Shown here in pieces: positions 11,650 through 25,239 of a DNA stretch of 64,000 nt. Made by a program: the position numbers and the translations under genes. How positions within the stretch are numbered: position 1 is the stretch's first letter; the number at the start of each line of letters is the position of its first letter. The notes beneath the pieces were generated by a model. The model searched no databases. It was not told the origin of the DNA and worked only from the letters and a program-made list of their open reading frames with translations. The stretch comes from Hirsutella rhossiliensis (Eukaryota; Ascomycota; Sordariomycetes; Hypocreales; Ophiocordycipitaceae). The stretch lies in contig NW_025408680.1 of assembly GCF_020360975.1 (NCBI RefSeq), positions 1,240,001 through 1,304,000 of the forward strand, given 5' to 3'.

Positions 11650-14600
11650 AAGCCCTTTTTAAGGCTAATTCCTTTTAGCCTTAGTATTAATATAAGGACC
11701 TAGTTAAATTTAAAGGCTATATATAAATCCTATATAACTTATATCCCTCGTTAAAAGAAATAAAATCTACTATAATAATACCCTTTATATAAATAAGTAG
11801 GGAGGTATATATTACTTAAGTTAAAGAAAGCTTTAATTAAACCCTTTAAATTAAAGGAATTAAATCGTTAGCTAGAGTATATAAAATATAAGACTATATT
11901 AACCTAGATAGGACCTTAGTGCTTATAAAGCTAGTAGACCTTAGCTAGAGCGGTACTATTATAGCCCTTAGACTAAAGCTTATAAGGATAGCTTTCTTAG
12001 ATAATAATACTAGGTTTATATAAGCTAAGGAAGACTAGAATAAAAGCCTTTAGGAGGCTAAGAAGGAATTCTACTATAAAGAAAAGATTAACCTTAAGGA
12101 ATATAACCGTTATAAGGCTAAAAAGAAAGCTATAATATAAATTAAGGAGTTAATTAAGAATTTTACTAGTAGACGGCTTTAAAGGGAGACCCTTATTTAA
12201 TAGTTAGTAAGAGATAAGATTAAAGAGCTTAAGTAAAAGGTCCTCCCCTTTATTAAGGAAGAGAAGACCTTAATCGATAACTATTATTAATAAATTATTA
12301 ATATAAAAAGAAGCTAGGACTAAAAGGTATATACTAACTAGCTTAACTAAGTAATTATAAACTTAAGAGACCTAGGTATCTCTATAATTAATAATATAAG
12401 GATTCGTTAAGACTTCCTTAAATTAATCGAGGAATAGGATATTATATAAGCTATAATAGTTAGGGCTATTAACTTACTTCTTTAATATAGTAAGCAACTA
12501 AAAATAAAGATCTAGATTATTATTATAGACTTTAAGAGAGAAGTCGGAATTAAAAAGAAGCTATAATAATAAATACCTATAATTAACTAAGCTAGTACTT
12601 AATTATCTAATTAAGGATTAGGAAATAAGCAGCTATATAAATACCTAGCTTATAATACCTATAATATAAAAAGGATACTAACTAATAGAAGTCTTACTAA
12701 AGCGTTAGGGTGATATTTAGTAAAGACCCCTTAAAGGCTAGGTTCCTTATATAAAATAAAAAGCCTTAATTAATAATTAGCTTAAGGAGAACTTAAAAGA
12801 TAAGGAAAGGGCGATAGCCTAGAAACTAAGGTAAAATAAGAATAATAATATTACGGTCCCTAATAATAATAACCTAAATAAATAGGTTAATACTATTTCT
12901 TAAGTATATAATATAAACTAAGGAGAAGAGCCCCTTAAAAATAAGGTTATTTACGATTTAAGGGCTACTATATCTATATTTAACGATCTTAGGTATTTTA
13001 AAAAAGATTCCTTTACCTAAGGATCTATAAAAGAAGTCTATATAGGCAAAAACTTACTTTATATCTAAGGGGTAGGATTAGTAATAATTTCGCTTAAAAA
13101 AAGGGTTAATTTATACCTTCAAAATAGCTATTATATCCTTAAAATACTAATAAGTATATTCTCTACCTAATAAGGGATTTATTATAAAGGTTTACTAAAA
13201 CTAAATTACTAGTATACTTTATTATAAGCTTATAGCTAAGCTCCTTATAAAGCTTAAAGACTTTAAGGACTAATATATAATTACTAGCTTTAATAAACTA
13301 CCTTAGAATAGCGTCTTTACTATAAGCTAAAAGCTAAAGCTATTAATAAATAGTATAGCGGACTTATAGTACTAGCGCCTAGGTTACTTAAGATAGCGAT
13401 CCCTTAAGAAGCTTATAATAAGTAGCCTAGGTACTAAGATTAATAGTCCGTTTAGATATTAATATAAGGTCTATACTACTAAGAAGGCCTAAAGGTAAGT
13501 CTTATATAAAGAGCTTACTTTCTAGCTATAAGGGGTAAGAGCTTAATTTAGCTTCGACTTATACCTAAGACTAATAGATAAATATAATAGTTTTAAGTAT
13601 TACGCTCTCTTTATATATATAACGACTAAAATACGTTTCTACTATATAATAAAGAAGAAACCTAAGGTTAAAGAAGCCTTTAAAAAGCTTATAATAATAT
13701 TAAAAGCTAGGTATAGGATCGAGATAGTAATCCTTATAATAGATAGGGAAAAGGCCCTTATAATAAACGAACTTAAGGACTATATTAAAGGCCTAGGAGC
13801 GTAGTTCTTTATATTAGCTTTATTAACGCTTATATAGAATAGCTATACTAAGAGATCTAAAGCTATAGTTAAAGAGAAAGGCTAGGTTATAGCTCTTAAC
13901 TTTAATATCCTTAATAACCTTTAGCTAGAGACCTACTATATAGCGGTCTACCTATTAAACCTTATACTATTTAAAGGGTATAATAAAAGCTAGAGAAGCT
14001 TATATAAGCGTTAATAGACTTATATTTAAGATAATAACCCCTTATATACTTATATAAAAAAGATCTATCTTAATATCTTAATATTAAATAGCTACTATAA
14101 ACGTCCTTAATAAAAAAGACCTTAATAAGGTTAACCTATATAAATACTTTAATAAAGAGGTAGATAACGATATAACGCCTTATACTTTAAGAGTTTTAAA
14201 GGGCGCTATATTAACCTAAAGTATAAGTAAGATAAAGAGGGTATCTCAGGTAATAGATACCTACCTATATATTTCTCCTCTTAATATAAAAAAGGTAGTA
14301 ATAAATAAAACCTTAATACCTTCTTTATTATAGGGTATTAGCTATAATATAATACTATAATTAGTAACTTATTATAGGGATAATAATATAAAAGTAGATT
14401 TACCTTCCTAGAGCTCTATAAATATATATACTAAGGAGGCGCTTTATATCTTATTAAGGATACTAATTTAAGATAAATTAAATAAGGCCCTTCTTAGCTA
14501 AAAGGGTAAAGCGGCTATAAAGCTATAATTACTAGAGATTAGTTTATTATTCCTTAAAGATAACTAAGGATCTATATTAAAATAGGTATAAGGGTTAGCC

Positions 14601-16330
14601 CCTAAGCCTTAAAGGCCCTATAAGGCAAAAGATATATCTTAAGGGGTAGACCTTAGTAATTTAATTAAAGGAAAGAAGCTATACTAGCTAAAGAAGCCCT
14701 ATATTAATAATATTATCGCTATAGCGTTTAAATATAAGCTTTATATAGATATTATACTAATAGTACCTAATTCTTTTAATATAGTAATAGCCTTAGACTA
14801 TTTAACTAAGTAATATTAAGCTATAGCTATAGAGATTAAAGACTAAGAAAAGCTTTATATATAAGTAAAGGTATTAAAAAGAACTATTAAAAAAGACGTT
14901 TACTTTTTTATCTTAATAAGGTAGGTCTTTATATATAAGCTTAATTCCTAGGGGTATATAATATAGTTTAAAGCCTGCCTTATAGTTTAGGAAGACTAGT
15001 AGCTAAAAGATAATAAGGATACCTATATAATAACTCTTTATATAAGGACCTTCTATATTATAATAGCCCTTTATTACCTTAAGGGTCTTAAGATAAAGTA
15101 ATATAATATAAAGAACGCCTTTTTATATAATAAGCTAAAGGAGCTAGTTTACTACTAGTTACCGCTAGGCTTTTATAAGCTAGGACTATACCTTAAGCTT
15201 TTAAAAGGACTATATAAGTTATAAATTACTTTAAGACTTTAGTATAAAGAGCTTATAGGATTCTTTATAAAGCTAAGCGCTTAATAGTTAGTAAAAGATA
15301 CTTATTTAATAGTCTATAAAAGGGTTATTATCTTTTTCTTTATAGATAATATTATTATAATATACTTATTAAACTAAAAGAATAACTAAGAAAAAGTTTC
15401 TAAGGCTATTATAAATAAATATACTATTAACTATATAAGTAAACTATATTAGTTCCTTAAAGTTAAGGTTATTAAGGATTAAGTTTAAAAGAAGCTATAG
15501 CTCTTATAAGCTTTATACCTCTTAAAAATAATAAAGAGGTTTTATATTATAATTAATAATATAATTATAAGGATATTATAGATTCTACTTAAAACTAAGG
15601 TAATTAAGCCTTAAAAGAAGAATACTAGTAAGGAAGAGGTATATTAATACCTCTTAATTATTAGCTTAATCTTATACCTAGTAATCTATATAAGACTAAA
15701 TATAGTATTCTTAGTTAAAAAGCTTACTTAATTTAACTATAATCTAAGCCTAAGGTATTATAAGAAGGTAAGAAGATACCTTATATATCTTATAATATAA
15801 GAGATCGCTATATATACTTCTTAGCTAATATTTCTATAAAGCGGTTTCTTTATATATTAGATTTAATATTCGCTAATAACTAAGAAACTAAGAAGTCTTT
15901 TTAAGGTTATATATTCTTCTTCCTTAGTAGCCCCGTTAATTAAAAGCCTATTAAATAAGCTATAGTTATAACCTTATTTATAATAGCTAAATTACTTACT
16001 TTATTAAGTATAGCTAAAAAGTAAATATAGTTTAGCTAGTTAATTAAAGAGCTTAGAATATAAGTTAAAAGTACTAATAAACCTTAGTATAATAACCTTT
16101 AAACTATAAGACTACTAACTAAATTAAGTGCTTAGCTTAAAATAAGTCTTAAGTATATTACTATATATAAGTACTAGCTTTAATAAGAAGTTTAGGACGA
16201 AAAGATTAATATTAAATAGATAAGGTTTATAAATAACCTAGTTAATAAGATAATAAAAGCGCTATATTAATAGAAGTATAACCTCTTTATTAAATTACTA
16301 GGAATAAAGGGGCGCCCTATCCCTTTAGAT
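11650..16330 (+). pseudogene. Copia-3 gag-pol relic
   Basis: Gag occupies about 11650-12900. The protease site reads D-L-R-A-T at 12955-12969 where D-S-G-A-T is expected. The integrase core runs about 13540-13975, with the second Asp in a 'DREKALI' block and the Glu in a 'KRSKAIVKEK' block. Reverse transcriptase runs about 14900-15500, with 'NAFLYNKLKE' and 'LPLGF' blocks and F-I-D-N at 15339-15350 in place of a YVDD-type motif. RNase H ends near 16320. Stops are TAA or TAG. It is diverged from Copia-1, -2 and -4 and shares no visible nucleotide identity with them. Confidence 0.86.
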
Positions 16331-16771
16331 ATACCTCTTACTAATAATAATCTTTAAAAATAGCGTATAGTACTAACCTTATAATTACTAGATCCTTTTA
16401 TAAGCTTATTAAAAGATAAATTAAGATCTAAGAGGTAATATATATATTTACTATAGGGTACTAGTAAGGCTATTATAATTAACCTTTATAATACTAAGAG
16501 TATACTCTTATAGTATTTAAGATAGCCTTACTAATTACTATTTAATCGGAAAACTAAGTATACTAATTATACCTTATAAACTTAAGAGAATATAAGGTCT
16601 AAGTAATTTTACTATTTAGGCTAATTTTACCTTTATTATATAGTCTTAATACTATATATCGCGATTATTATAGTATTTTAATATAATAAAGAGTTTTATT
16701 TAATTTATCTAATTAAAAATAACTCTTTAATTTATATATAGCCTAAAAGATAGCCTATAGTAAAAGGGGTA
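16331..16771 (+). other. Copia-3 3' untranslated tail with polypurine tract
   Basis: Non-coding stretch between the end of RNase H and the 3' LTR. It ends in TAAAAGGGGTA (16761-16771), the likely plus-strand primer. Nothing else is recognisable. Confidence 0.6.
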
Positions 16772-16833
16772 TATTAGCTAGTATAAGTAGTAGTATTAAT
16801 AAGTTACTTAAAGGATTAAAGGAGGGCTACTTA
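16772..16833 (+). repeat. Copia-3 3' LTR, left fragment (62 bp)
   Basis: Matches the first 62 bp of the 5' LTR at 11316. Its last five bases, CTTAA (16829-16833), are duplicated at 31689-31693 on the far side of Copia-1B, so the LTR was split by that insertion. Confidence 0.92.
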
Positions 16834-17296
16834 ATCTTATAAAGAGAGATATAAGAAGTATATAAAATATATAAATATAAAATTAAAAGTAAGGGGTCGG
16901 ATAGGTAAGGCAGAGAGATTTAATTCTTATAGAACTAGTAGTAAAGGTAGGGGGGTAGTTATTATATTGCCTTAATTATCCTTCTTTCCTCTATCTAACG
17001 CTTCTTTTTATACCTATCTAGCACCTTAATTAATAAAGAAGATCTTACTTAAAGAAGCTACTAATATCCTTTTAACTACTAAGCTTTTTATTAGTTTCTC
17101 CCCCCTTTTTTAGCCGTTACTAGTATATCTATCTTATCTCTTACTACTTATACTTCCCCTTATACTCCTACCCTCCTTTCTATACTTCTTTTTAGCTCTT
17201 TCTTCCTTTTTTTATACTAAGTGTTTTTAGCTTCCTTAGTCCCTTATACTAAGGGATATCTCTAAGAACTATAAAATTAAGCTATACTTTACGATA
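16834..17296 (-). repeat. Copia-1B 3' LTR (463 bp)
   Basis: Reverse complement of the Copia-1 LTR and exactly 463 bp, like the other copies. It is followed by the complement of the polypurine tract (CCCCCTTAG near 17299). Confidence 0.92.
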
Positions 17297-18899
17297 TACC
17301 CCCTTAGTTATAGCCTGCCCCTTAAGGGCATAGCTAATATAGCTTTAGGCTAGTAAGCGTATAAAAGAGGTTCTTAGCTTTATACTTCTCCCTTTACTTA
17401 AGGAAAGTAAGGGCCCTTTTAGGTCCCTAGGCTCTTTTAAACCTACTTAAGGAATAGGGGCCTAAAGAGGGGAAAGTCCTATAAGAAAGGGGGCCTTCTT
17501 AAAAGGGAAAAACCTAATTAAATAGGGGGTCCTTTAAAGGGAAAAACCTCTTCCTTTTCTTTAGCTATAGACGTTACCTTCTTATATATACTATTAGCTC
17601 CTCTTAAAGACTCTTAGAGCGGGCCTCTAAGGATAGCTTTTCTTAAACGTCTTCTAGCCTAATTTACTATAAAAAGATAGCTAGCTTCTACTTTAGTAAG
17701 AGCTTTATAAGACTATTAGCTTTTATTAATACTATTAGAACCTAATAAATAGAAATAAGTCCCTTTTAGACTTCTTAGCATAACTAATACTAATAGATAT
17801 CGATATACTATAGCTAGGTCGATAGCTTACTATTTTCCTTTATAAGAATCTATATAGTCTATTTATTATTATATTCTATAGCTAATAGGGACGGAATTTA
17901 TAGTTATAAATATATTAGTAGCTAGCTAAGGAAAATCGCTTCTTTTAATACTTTTAAAAGAGCTAGTAGCTCTACCTCTATACTTAAAGTTATAACGGTA
18001 GCTTACTTCGAAGCTCTCTAAGTAATAGTTCCCCTAAAAAGGGATATAATATACCCTTATAAGCTCTTTCTATTTAATAAATTATCTATAAAGGACGAAT
18101 CGCTTAAATAAAAGAAGATTTCGGTAGCTTATTTCCTTTCTTACCCTCTTAGGCATAGACTATATAATCTCGTTAAATAGAGATAACGGAAAGCTCTATC
18201 TACTACTTCTTAATACCTAGGGCTAGGATTCTAGTTATACTTAGCTAAGTAAGAGACCGTAAAAGAGATATCCGGTTTAATAGAAATAGCTAAAAAAAGC
18301 AAGGAACTTACCTTCTATTAATATTAGTATTTCTCTTACTCCCTAGCTTAAAAGGATAGATTAAGTAAAAGCTCTTTATTTAATATAGGTATAGAGGGAA
18401 GCTTCTTATTAAGGGATTTAAGGAGGAGTTTATAAGCGGCCGTATTAATATAAGCGTCCTAGGTAAGCTAGATAGTTTATTAGGACCTATTCTAAAGGAT
18501 TTATATCCTTAGGAACTACTTTAGCTCCCTTATCTTAGTTATCTTATACCTTTATTATAGGCCTTATATAGCCTCCCTAGTAATAGCTTCTTCCTCTTTT
18601 AAGTAGGCTTAGATAGTATCTTTAACGTAAAAAAAGACTATAATTTTACCCTTCTATATTATATATAGTTCTTAAGGGACTTTCTTAAAGCCTAGGACTT
18701 TAAGGGAACCTATTAAATACTATTACTAAAAAAAGGGTAATCTTTATAGTCTATATAAAGCTTTCCTAAGCCTTAGAATCTTTCCTAGCTAATTTCTTTT
18801 TTATATTATTACTTATATATAGCCTTTAAGGCTATAGCGAGGCTAGTAAGGGCCTAGGCCCTTATTAGTAGTCCTAGCTAGCTATAGAGCCTAGGGGCT

Positions 18900-21800
18900 T
18901 ATAACTAATTAAGGAAAGGGTAGCTATAAACGTAATAATAAAAGAAAGGTTAGTTTAGTTTCTCCCGCGCGGTGATTTTCCCCCCTAAGGGCCCTAGGGC
19001 CCCTAGGTTACTTCTTTTTAAGCTACTTAGCTATCCCTATCTTTATTTTAGCTAAGAAGGTTAGAAGGGCTTCCTTTCCTTCTTTAAAGCTATAAAGAAT
19101 AGGTTAGCTAAGGGCCCCCTTCTATCTCTTAAAGGTTTAGTAAAGGACCTCTCTTTCCCTCCTATAGTTCTAGTACCTTAAGATAAGGTGCTTAGCTATA
19201 TACCTTCTTTAGTCGTAGCGGTAGTTATTTCGGTCTACTTTATTAGTCCTTTCTAGGAAGGAAAATAAGAAGCTAGCCTTAAAGAGGAGCTAGTAGAAGG
19301 CTAAGAGGGTCGGCTTAGGCCTCCTTATAAGGTCCTTTTCTAGGCTAAGGGCTAGGCAGGGGGTCTTTTAAATAAATATATAGTACTTACTTAAGCCCTT
19401 AGCCTTAAGGCCTTTAGCCGCCTTAGTAGCTTAGAGTCCCTTTTAATAGTCCTTAGTAGCTTACTAGACCTTTCTTTATAAGTAGCTAATAGAGACTAAG
19501 GGGGTCCCTTAGGTAAGGGCCCCTAAGCTTCTTTTAGCTAGCTAGTCGGCTAGCTAGTTACTAAAGATCCTTAGGTAGCTAGGGCACTAGTATAGCTATA
19601 CGTTATAAAAGGCTTCTAAGCTTAATAGGAGCCTTTTAATATATATAGCTAGGTCTAAGAAACCTATAACTTTCTTTATAGTAGCTTAGCTATCTATAAA
19701 AATATAGGTATTTATAAGGGGGTTAAGAGGGCTAAGCTTTAAGGGCTAAGGCCTTTTAGCTAGGTCTTCTAAGACCCTTAATATCGCGAATAACTCTATA
19801 TTAGCTACTTCGATTAAGGGCCCTAGGTTCTTATAGTACGCCTTAATAGGCCTATTTTCTAAGCTTATTTTATAAAAGGAGTAAGCGTTAGTCTTTATAA
19901 GGGACCCCTTAAGGCACCCCTTAAAGCTATTAGTATAGAAGGCTAAGGGCTATAACCTAAAGTCTTCTAGGCTAGCTAGGCTAGCTAAGAGGCGTTAGTA
20001 TTACTTCTTAGCTAAGGGCTTAAGGGCCTTTATTATTATAATAAAGGCCTTAGGCTCTAGGGCCTATAAGGGCTCCTAGCTAGCTTTCCTTCTTTCTAAG
20101 TTATAATTAAGTCCTATAAGGGATACTAGGCCTTTAAAGAGGCGGAATAGCTATATATATAGCTTAATATAGCTTAAGGCCCTTAGGTTAAAGCCTAAGT
20201 TAGCGAGGGTATCTTATATAGCTAGGTTATAAGCTTGCCTTATAAGGTAACTAGGTTAGAAGTATAGGGTCTAGAGGGTATAGGAGAGGCATGCCCTTTT
20301 AAATCGTACCTCTAGTAGTAGTAGGGCCGCTTTAGCTTCTAAAGCCTTAATAAGGGATCCTTTAAAGGCCCCTAAGACCTTTAAAAGAGCTTAGTTTTAT
20401 AGCCTTTAAAAAGGCTTTATAAGGCTCTTAGGGGTCTTAGGCCCCCTATACTAAGGTTAGGCCCTATAGTTTATTATAGAGGTTACGTAGGCCTAGTAGA
20501 GCTATTTAAAGGCTCTAAATAATAAGCCTTTTTATATAGAGGTTAAGCGAGATAGTCCTTTAAAGGCAGCTTATATAGATACTACCTTTTTCTTAATATA
20601 TTATTTAAATAAGAGCCTAGAATTAAAGAAGACCCCTAGCTACTATACTAAGGGCTTTACCTTAAAAAATAAGCCTCTTACTATTATACCCTTTAAAATA
20701 AGCTGCCGTTACCTACTAAAGTAAATAAGTTCTATCTTTAAGGGGTTAAAGTAAACCCCTTAGTCCTTAGCTTATTTAAATAGGTTAGTAGCTATTACTT
20801 CTAGCTACTAAACGTTCTTCTTAGCTAAGGTTAACGTTATAGAGATACTAAAGTTATCTATATAAGATAGCTAGTATCTCTTAGCTACTAGTATCCCTCT
20901 TATATATAAGAGGAATAAAATAAGGCTAATAGGGGACCTTTAAAGCACCCCTATTACTAGGTCTATAAGGGGCTAGACTTACCCCTTAAAAGCTAGCTAG
21001 ATCTTCCTTTTAGTAAGGAAGTAGTTTACCTAGCTTATAAGGGCCTTAGGGAGGTTTAATTCCCTTAGGACCCTTATAAGCTATTCCTTTAATATAAAAT
21101 CGAAGGCGCCCTTTATATTTAATAAGAGGGTACTAATAATAGCCTTCTTATTAGACTCCCGCTTCTTTTAGATATAGTATAAAAGGAGGAAGGCCGTAAA
21201 TATAGCTAACCGCTATTTTTATTCCCCTAGCTATATAGGGTTTAAAAGCCCGGCTATATTAGCTAAATAGCTTAGCTAGGTAGTATATAGTTTTTTAAGG
21301 ACCTTTCCTAAGTAGTTAAGTAGACTTATAACTTTATAGGCCTTAGGGATAGTATAGTCTAGCCTATTTTACTTAGGAAGTATAATTCCTATAGCTTCCT
21401 TTTATACCTTAGGGTAGTATCCTTAGTTAAATAGAGCTTTATAGGCCTTATTAAAGACTATAAGGATAGCCTTATACGCGTATTAGATAGGGAGGAAGCT
21501 AAGGGAGTCCGGGCTAAGGGATTTCTTATTAAAAGAGCTAAAAATAGCCCTCTTAATCTTAGGGTCCTTTAGCTCTAGCTAGTCCTACTTAACCGTACCT
21601 TTACTACCTATATAGCCTAGGGGCTCTTCTTTTTCTAGACTCTAAGGGGGGCTAAAGGGAGGGCTAGGGCTAGGGTCTAGGGTCGGAAAAAGGGTTATTA
21701 GGAAGGCCTCGTATTTTTCTATAAAGGTATTAGCTTTTACCTCTATCCCTTCTTTTATATATAAGATACTAAGAAGGGTAGGGTTAGCTCTAGCCTTAGT

Positions 21801-23240
21801 ATAGGAAAAGGCTATAAAGACGTCCTTTCCTACTACTTTTATTAAGAAGCTCTCTTAGTATTACTTTTTAGTAGCCTTAATAGTATACTTAAAGCTATTT
21901 TAGGCCTTTATAAAGCTCTTCTAGCTCTCCTTATCCTAGGCTAGCTTATAAGCCCGTTAGGCTAGGCTTAGGGCTTTTTAAAGGTAGGTTAGCTCCTCGG
22001 TTTACTAGGGCTTAGATCTCTTATAAGGCCTCTTTTTTAGTATTACTACGTTTAAGGCCTCTATAAAGGTTCTTATTAAAAGGGAAGCTATCCCTTTTAA
22101 GTTATCTCTTTTTATAGCCCTCTTTATAGCTATAAGGAGGTCTTATTCTTTCTTAGCTAAGTATTCTAAGAATACCTTTTAGTTTACTTTCCTATAATTA
22201 TAGGTAGTAGGCCTAGCTAGTAGTAGCCTATTAAGGCCCCTTAAGCTAGCTTTAAAGGCTATAGGCTTATAATCTAAGCCTATAGCCTCTAAGAAGCGGA
22301 AGCTAGCCTAGGTTAGCTATTTAAAGGGGCTATAGAAAGTAAGGTCTATAACTAAGGCCCCTTTTAAGCCTTTCCTTTAATAGGTGCCTTTTATAGCTAC
22401 CTTAAGGTCTATTAGTAAGGAAGCCTTATAGCGGTCGAGCTAGCTAATAAGGGCTTTTACCTTATAGGCCTTAAAGGGTTTTATAAAAGGGTTCTAATAA
22501 GGGTAGTATAGGTTAAAGTCCCTTACTAGTAAGAAGGGCTACTATAGGAGCTAGGCTATTAGTAGTAGCCTTTTTATTATAAGGGGCCCTTACTAGCCTT
22601 AGTTAGCTAGGGCCCCTTTAACCTCTTTTTTATTATATAAGTTAATAAGGGTAAACGGCTTAGCGCCTTTTACCCTTAAAGCCTATATATTAAGATCGTA
22701 AAAGAGGTTAAAGCTAAGGCTAGCTTTTATCTAAGCTTCCTTCTTCTTATAAGCTATAACCCTAGGCCTCCTAGCGAGCTTAGGAAAGTTAGTAGAGGGG
22801 ATAAGGGTTATAATATTATAGGCCGGATACTATATAGGGATATAGCTATTATCGATCTTATAAAGGTAAGGCTCTTATAATAAAATAAGGTCTACTTTTA
22901 TTTTTAGGGCCTACTCTAAGATTAATAGGTTAGCTATTTCCTACTTATTAGTATTATACTATATAATACTAATAAGGTTATAGTTAGGCCTAGGGGGCCT
23001 AAGGGGCTTTAAGGGCCTTATAAGTATAAGGGGGCTAAGGCTATTAAGTATTAGTTATTCCCTTATAGACTCTATATTATACTTTATTAGTTATAAGGTG
23101 CTCTCTTTTATAGTTATAGTATTAGACCTTAAAGTAAGAGTAGCCTTAGCTAGCCTTATAGCTAGGGTAGTTATAGTCCTTAGTTAAGTGCCTTTTTAGG
23201 TAAAAGGTATACTTAATAAGCTACTAGTAGGTCTAAGGGT
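18900..23240 (-). pseudogene. LINE ORF2 relic: endonuclease, reverse transcriptase, RNase H
   Basis: Three signatures are readable on the minus strand. The apurinic-like endonuclease block is at 22488-22526 ('PFLLVRDFNLYYP', from a G-D-F-N-type motif; R-D-F-N at 22512-22523). The reverse transcriptase motif reads Y-I-D-N-F-S-I-S (Y-I-D-N at 20853-20864) in place of YVDD. An RNase H block reads 'TYIFIDS' around 19683-19706, with its Asp retained. The order and the presence of RNase H match Tad-clade LINEs, which copy RNA at a nicked target. Frames are broken by TAA/TAG. Confidence 0.8.
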
Positions 23241-24620
23241 TATAGCTAAAAGAAAGGCACTTATAGTACTATATATATATAGTATATTCCTTATAGGCCT
23301 CGACTTAAATTTATAGACCTATTATATAAAGGCCTTTTTTCTAGTATTTAGCCTTTATAGCCTTTAAAGGGACTATAAAGATAACCGATCCTACTTTCTA
23401 CGTTAGGCCTAAGGTGCCTAGCTACCTAGGCTGCCCTAGGATATCGATCCCGCTAAAGGTTTTAGCTTCTATAGCGAAGATATTAAGGATAGGGGTCTCT
23501 AGGAGGTTAGGGACGCTCCGGGCTACTAGCTTAGTCTAGCTAGTAAGAAGGTCGGCCGATTTAATAGGTAGCTTCTTAAGATATAAGGACTACTTCTCCC
23601 GCTACTTTAGAAGCTTCTTTACTATATATAGGGCCTTTATTAGTATAACTATATTACCTCTATTTAAGGTCGATAGAGCTAATATAGCTAGTTCCTCTAT
23701 AGCCTTATTAAGCTCGTTATAAAGCATAATAAGGTTAATATTTAGCGTTAGTAATTCCTTTTTTAGCTTTAAGATAAGTTAGAAGTCCTCTTTTATATTC
23801 CTCTTAGCTTAAGCCTTAGCTAGGGTCTTAGCTAGGGCTTTTACTAAAGCCTTAGCTAGGGCCTTAGCTAGGGCCTTAAGCGCCTTCTTTATAGTACCCT
23901 TAGCCTATAAGCTCGCTTTAAGGTTTCCTTAAGTAGCCCTAGGCTACTAGGCGGCCTTAGGCTAGTATAAGGGTAGTTATAAGGGCTATTAGCGGTCTAG
24001 GGTCCTTATAGCTACCTTCTTAAGCCCTTTTATAAGGGTCTTATAAAAAGGTTCGATTTTTTAGGCTTCCTTAAAGGCCTAAAGGGCCTACTAAAGGAAG
24101 CCCTAGGCCTAGTCTTTAAGGAAGGGGTACTAAGGCTAGGGCTAGGTCTATTATAAGCGTTAGAATATAGGTTAGATAAGTATAAAGCTAATAGGGCTAC
24201 TAAGTATAGCTCTCTTTTGCCCTTTTACTTACTTTAAGGGCTAGTTAGGCTAGAAGTAGCTAGCTTAAGGTAGGGCTAGGCTAGGCCTAAAAAGGCTAGT
24301 CTTTAATATAAGCTAGGTATTATCTTCTATCTTAATATCCTCTAGGTCCTAGTCTTAGGTCCTAGGCCTTTCTTCTAGGGTCCTTAGAAGGCGTTAGCTT
24401 TCTAGAGCTTCTTTTAAGCGGGCCCTAGCCTCTAAGGTACTTATTTCGACCCTTAAGTTAAGGGGTTAAAGTTAAAGGGGCCTTCCTTATATCTAGGCTA
24501 GGGTCCTAAGTTAGGTCTAGGCTTAGTCCTATTAGTAAGGGGGGGTATATACCCTTAGTTAGTAAGGGCAGGGAAGAGTTTTCTACCTATATAAAGGAGA
24601 ACCTCGCTTAATTTATAATC
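23240..24620 (-). pseudogene. LINE ORF1 relic (RNA-binding, gag-like)
   Basis: The region upstream of ORF2 in LINE orientation. A helical Ala-Leu-Ala-Lys repeat (23813-23872) lies inside it. I could not place a convincing CCHC knuckle, so the ORF1 assignment rests on position and length. 24620-24784 is then the 5' untranslated region. Confidence 0.5.
23813..23872 (-). repeat. 12-bp tandem repeat in LINE ORF1
   Basis: Five 12-bp units close to GCCTTAGCTAGG start at 23813, 23825, 23837, 23849 and 23861. On the minus strand each reads Leu-Ala-Lys-Ala, giving a predicted amphipathic helix or coiled coil. Confidence 0.8.
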
Positions 24621-25053
24621 TTTAGTAGTATATTATATACCTACTAGTAGCTATACGAGGCTATACTTAAGGGGGCGTAATACGCTATTCGCGATAGTTC
24701 TAAGCGTATACTTTTTCTATGTTTTAGGCTTAGTTTCGAAAGGTTAGCCGAGAAAATATAATGTTTTTTACTTCCTTTTCTTACCTATTAAAAGCTTAGT
24801 AGAAGGCGTATATAGATAACTTTTTCTCCCTTAAGTAAGTTATTAATAAAAGTATTAACTATATCTATCTAATCGAGCTTAAGGTTAAATTCTACTACTA
24901 TACTTATAAGGGTCTAAAAAGATATCCTTACTAAGGTAGTTACCTTAGTAGGTAAATCCCCTTTATCCTATTAATTCCTATAAATAACTAGCTAAGCTTT
25001 ATACTTTTAAAAGAAGCTATATTTATTAGTCTTATAGTATAAGAAGGTATAAG

Positions 25054-25230
25054 TATAAGGGCTTTTGCCTTATATAGGCCTAGACTAGGGTCTAGGCTAA
25101 GTCTATATATAAGCGGCCTCCGCGCCTATATAGGCTAGGCCTATACTTCTCTTCCTTTTCCCCCTTATAGATTATTAACCTTCTTTTAACGGACCGTACC
25201 TAAGCCTACGCCTCTGCCTACTCCGTAATA
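25054..25230 (+). repeat. Gag-only element 5' LTR (177 bp)
   Basis: Begins TATAAGGGC and ends CTCCGTAATA. The first 109 bp are identical to the 3' LTR; the remainder differs at 7 positions by my count. It contains an 8-bp inverted repeat around a 4-base loop at 25078-25097 (GCCTAGAC...GTCTAGGC) and a palindrome GCCTATATAGGC at 25124-25135. Confidence 0.92.
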
Positions 25231-25239
25231 GTATAATCT

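Larger units (their letters stand above)
18791..24784 (-). mobile_element. Tad-like LINE (about 6.0 kb) inserted in Copia-1B
   Basis: Non-LTR retrotransposon on the minus strand. Its 3' end, at the left, is A-rich on the coding strand (AAAAAAGAAAT), as expected of a LINE tail, and there are no LTRs. Copia-1B sequence stops in 'TCCTAGCTA' and resumes with 'CTATTAAAAGC', so at most a very short target duplication (CTA) is visible. Coding order from the right is ORF1, endonuclease, reverse transcriptase, RNase H, which fits the fungal Tad clade. Base composition is somewhat richer in G+C than the flanks, but RIP stops are everywhere. Ends are good to a few bases. Confidence 0.85.
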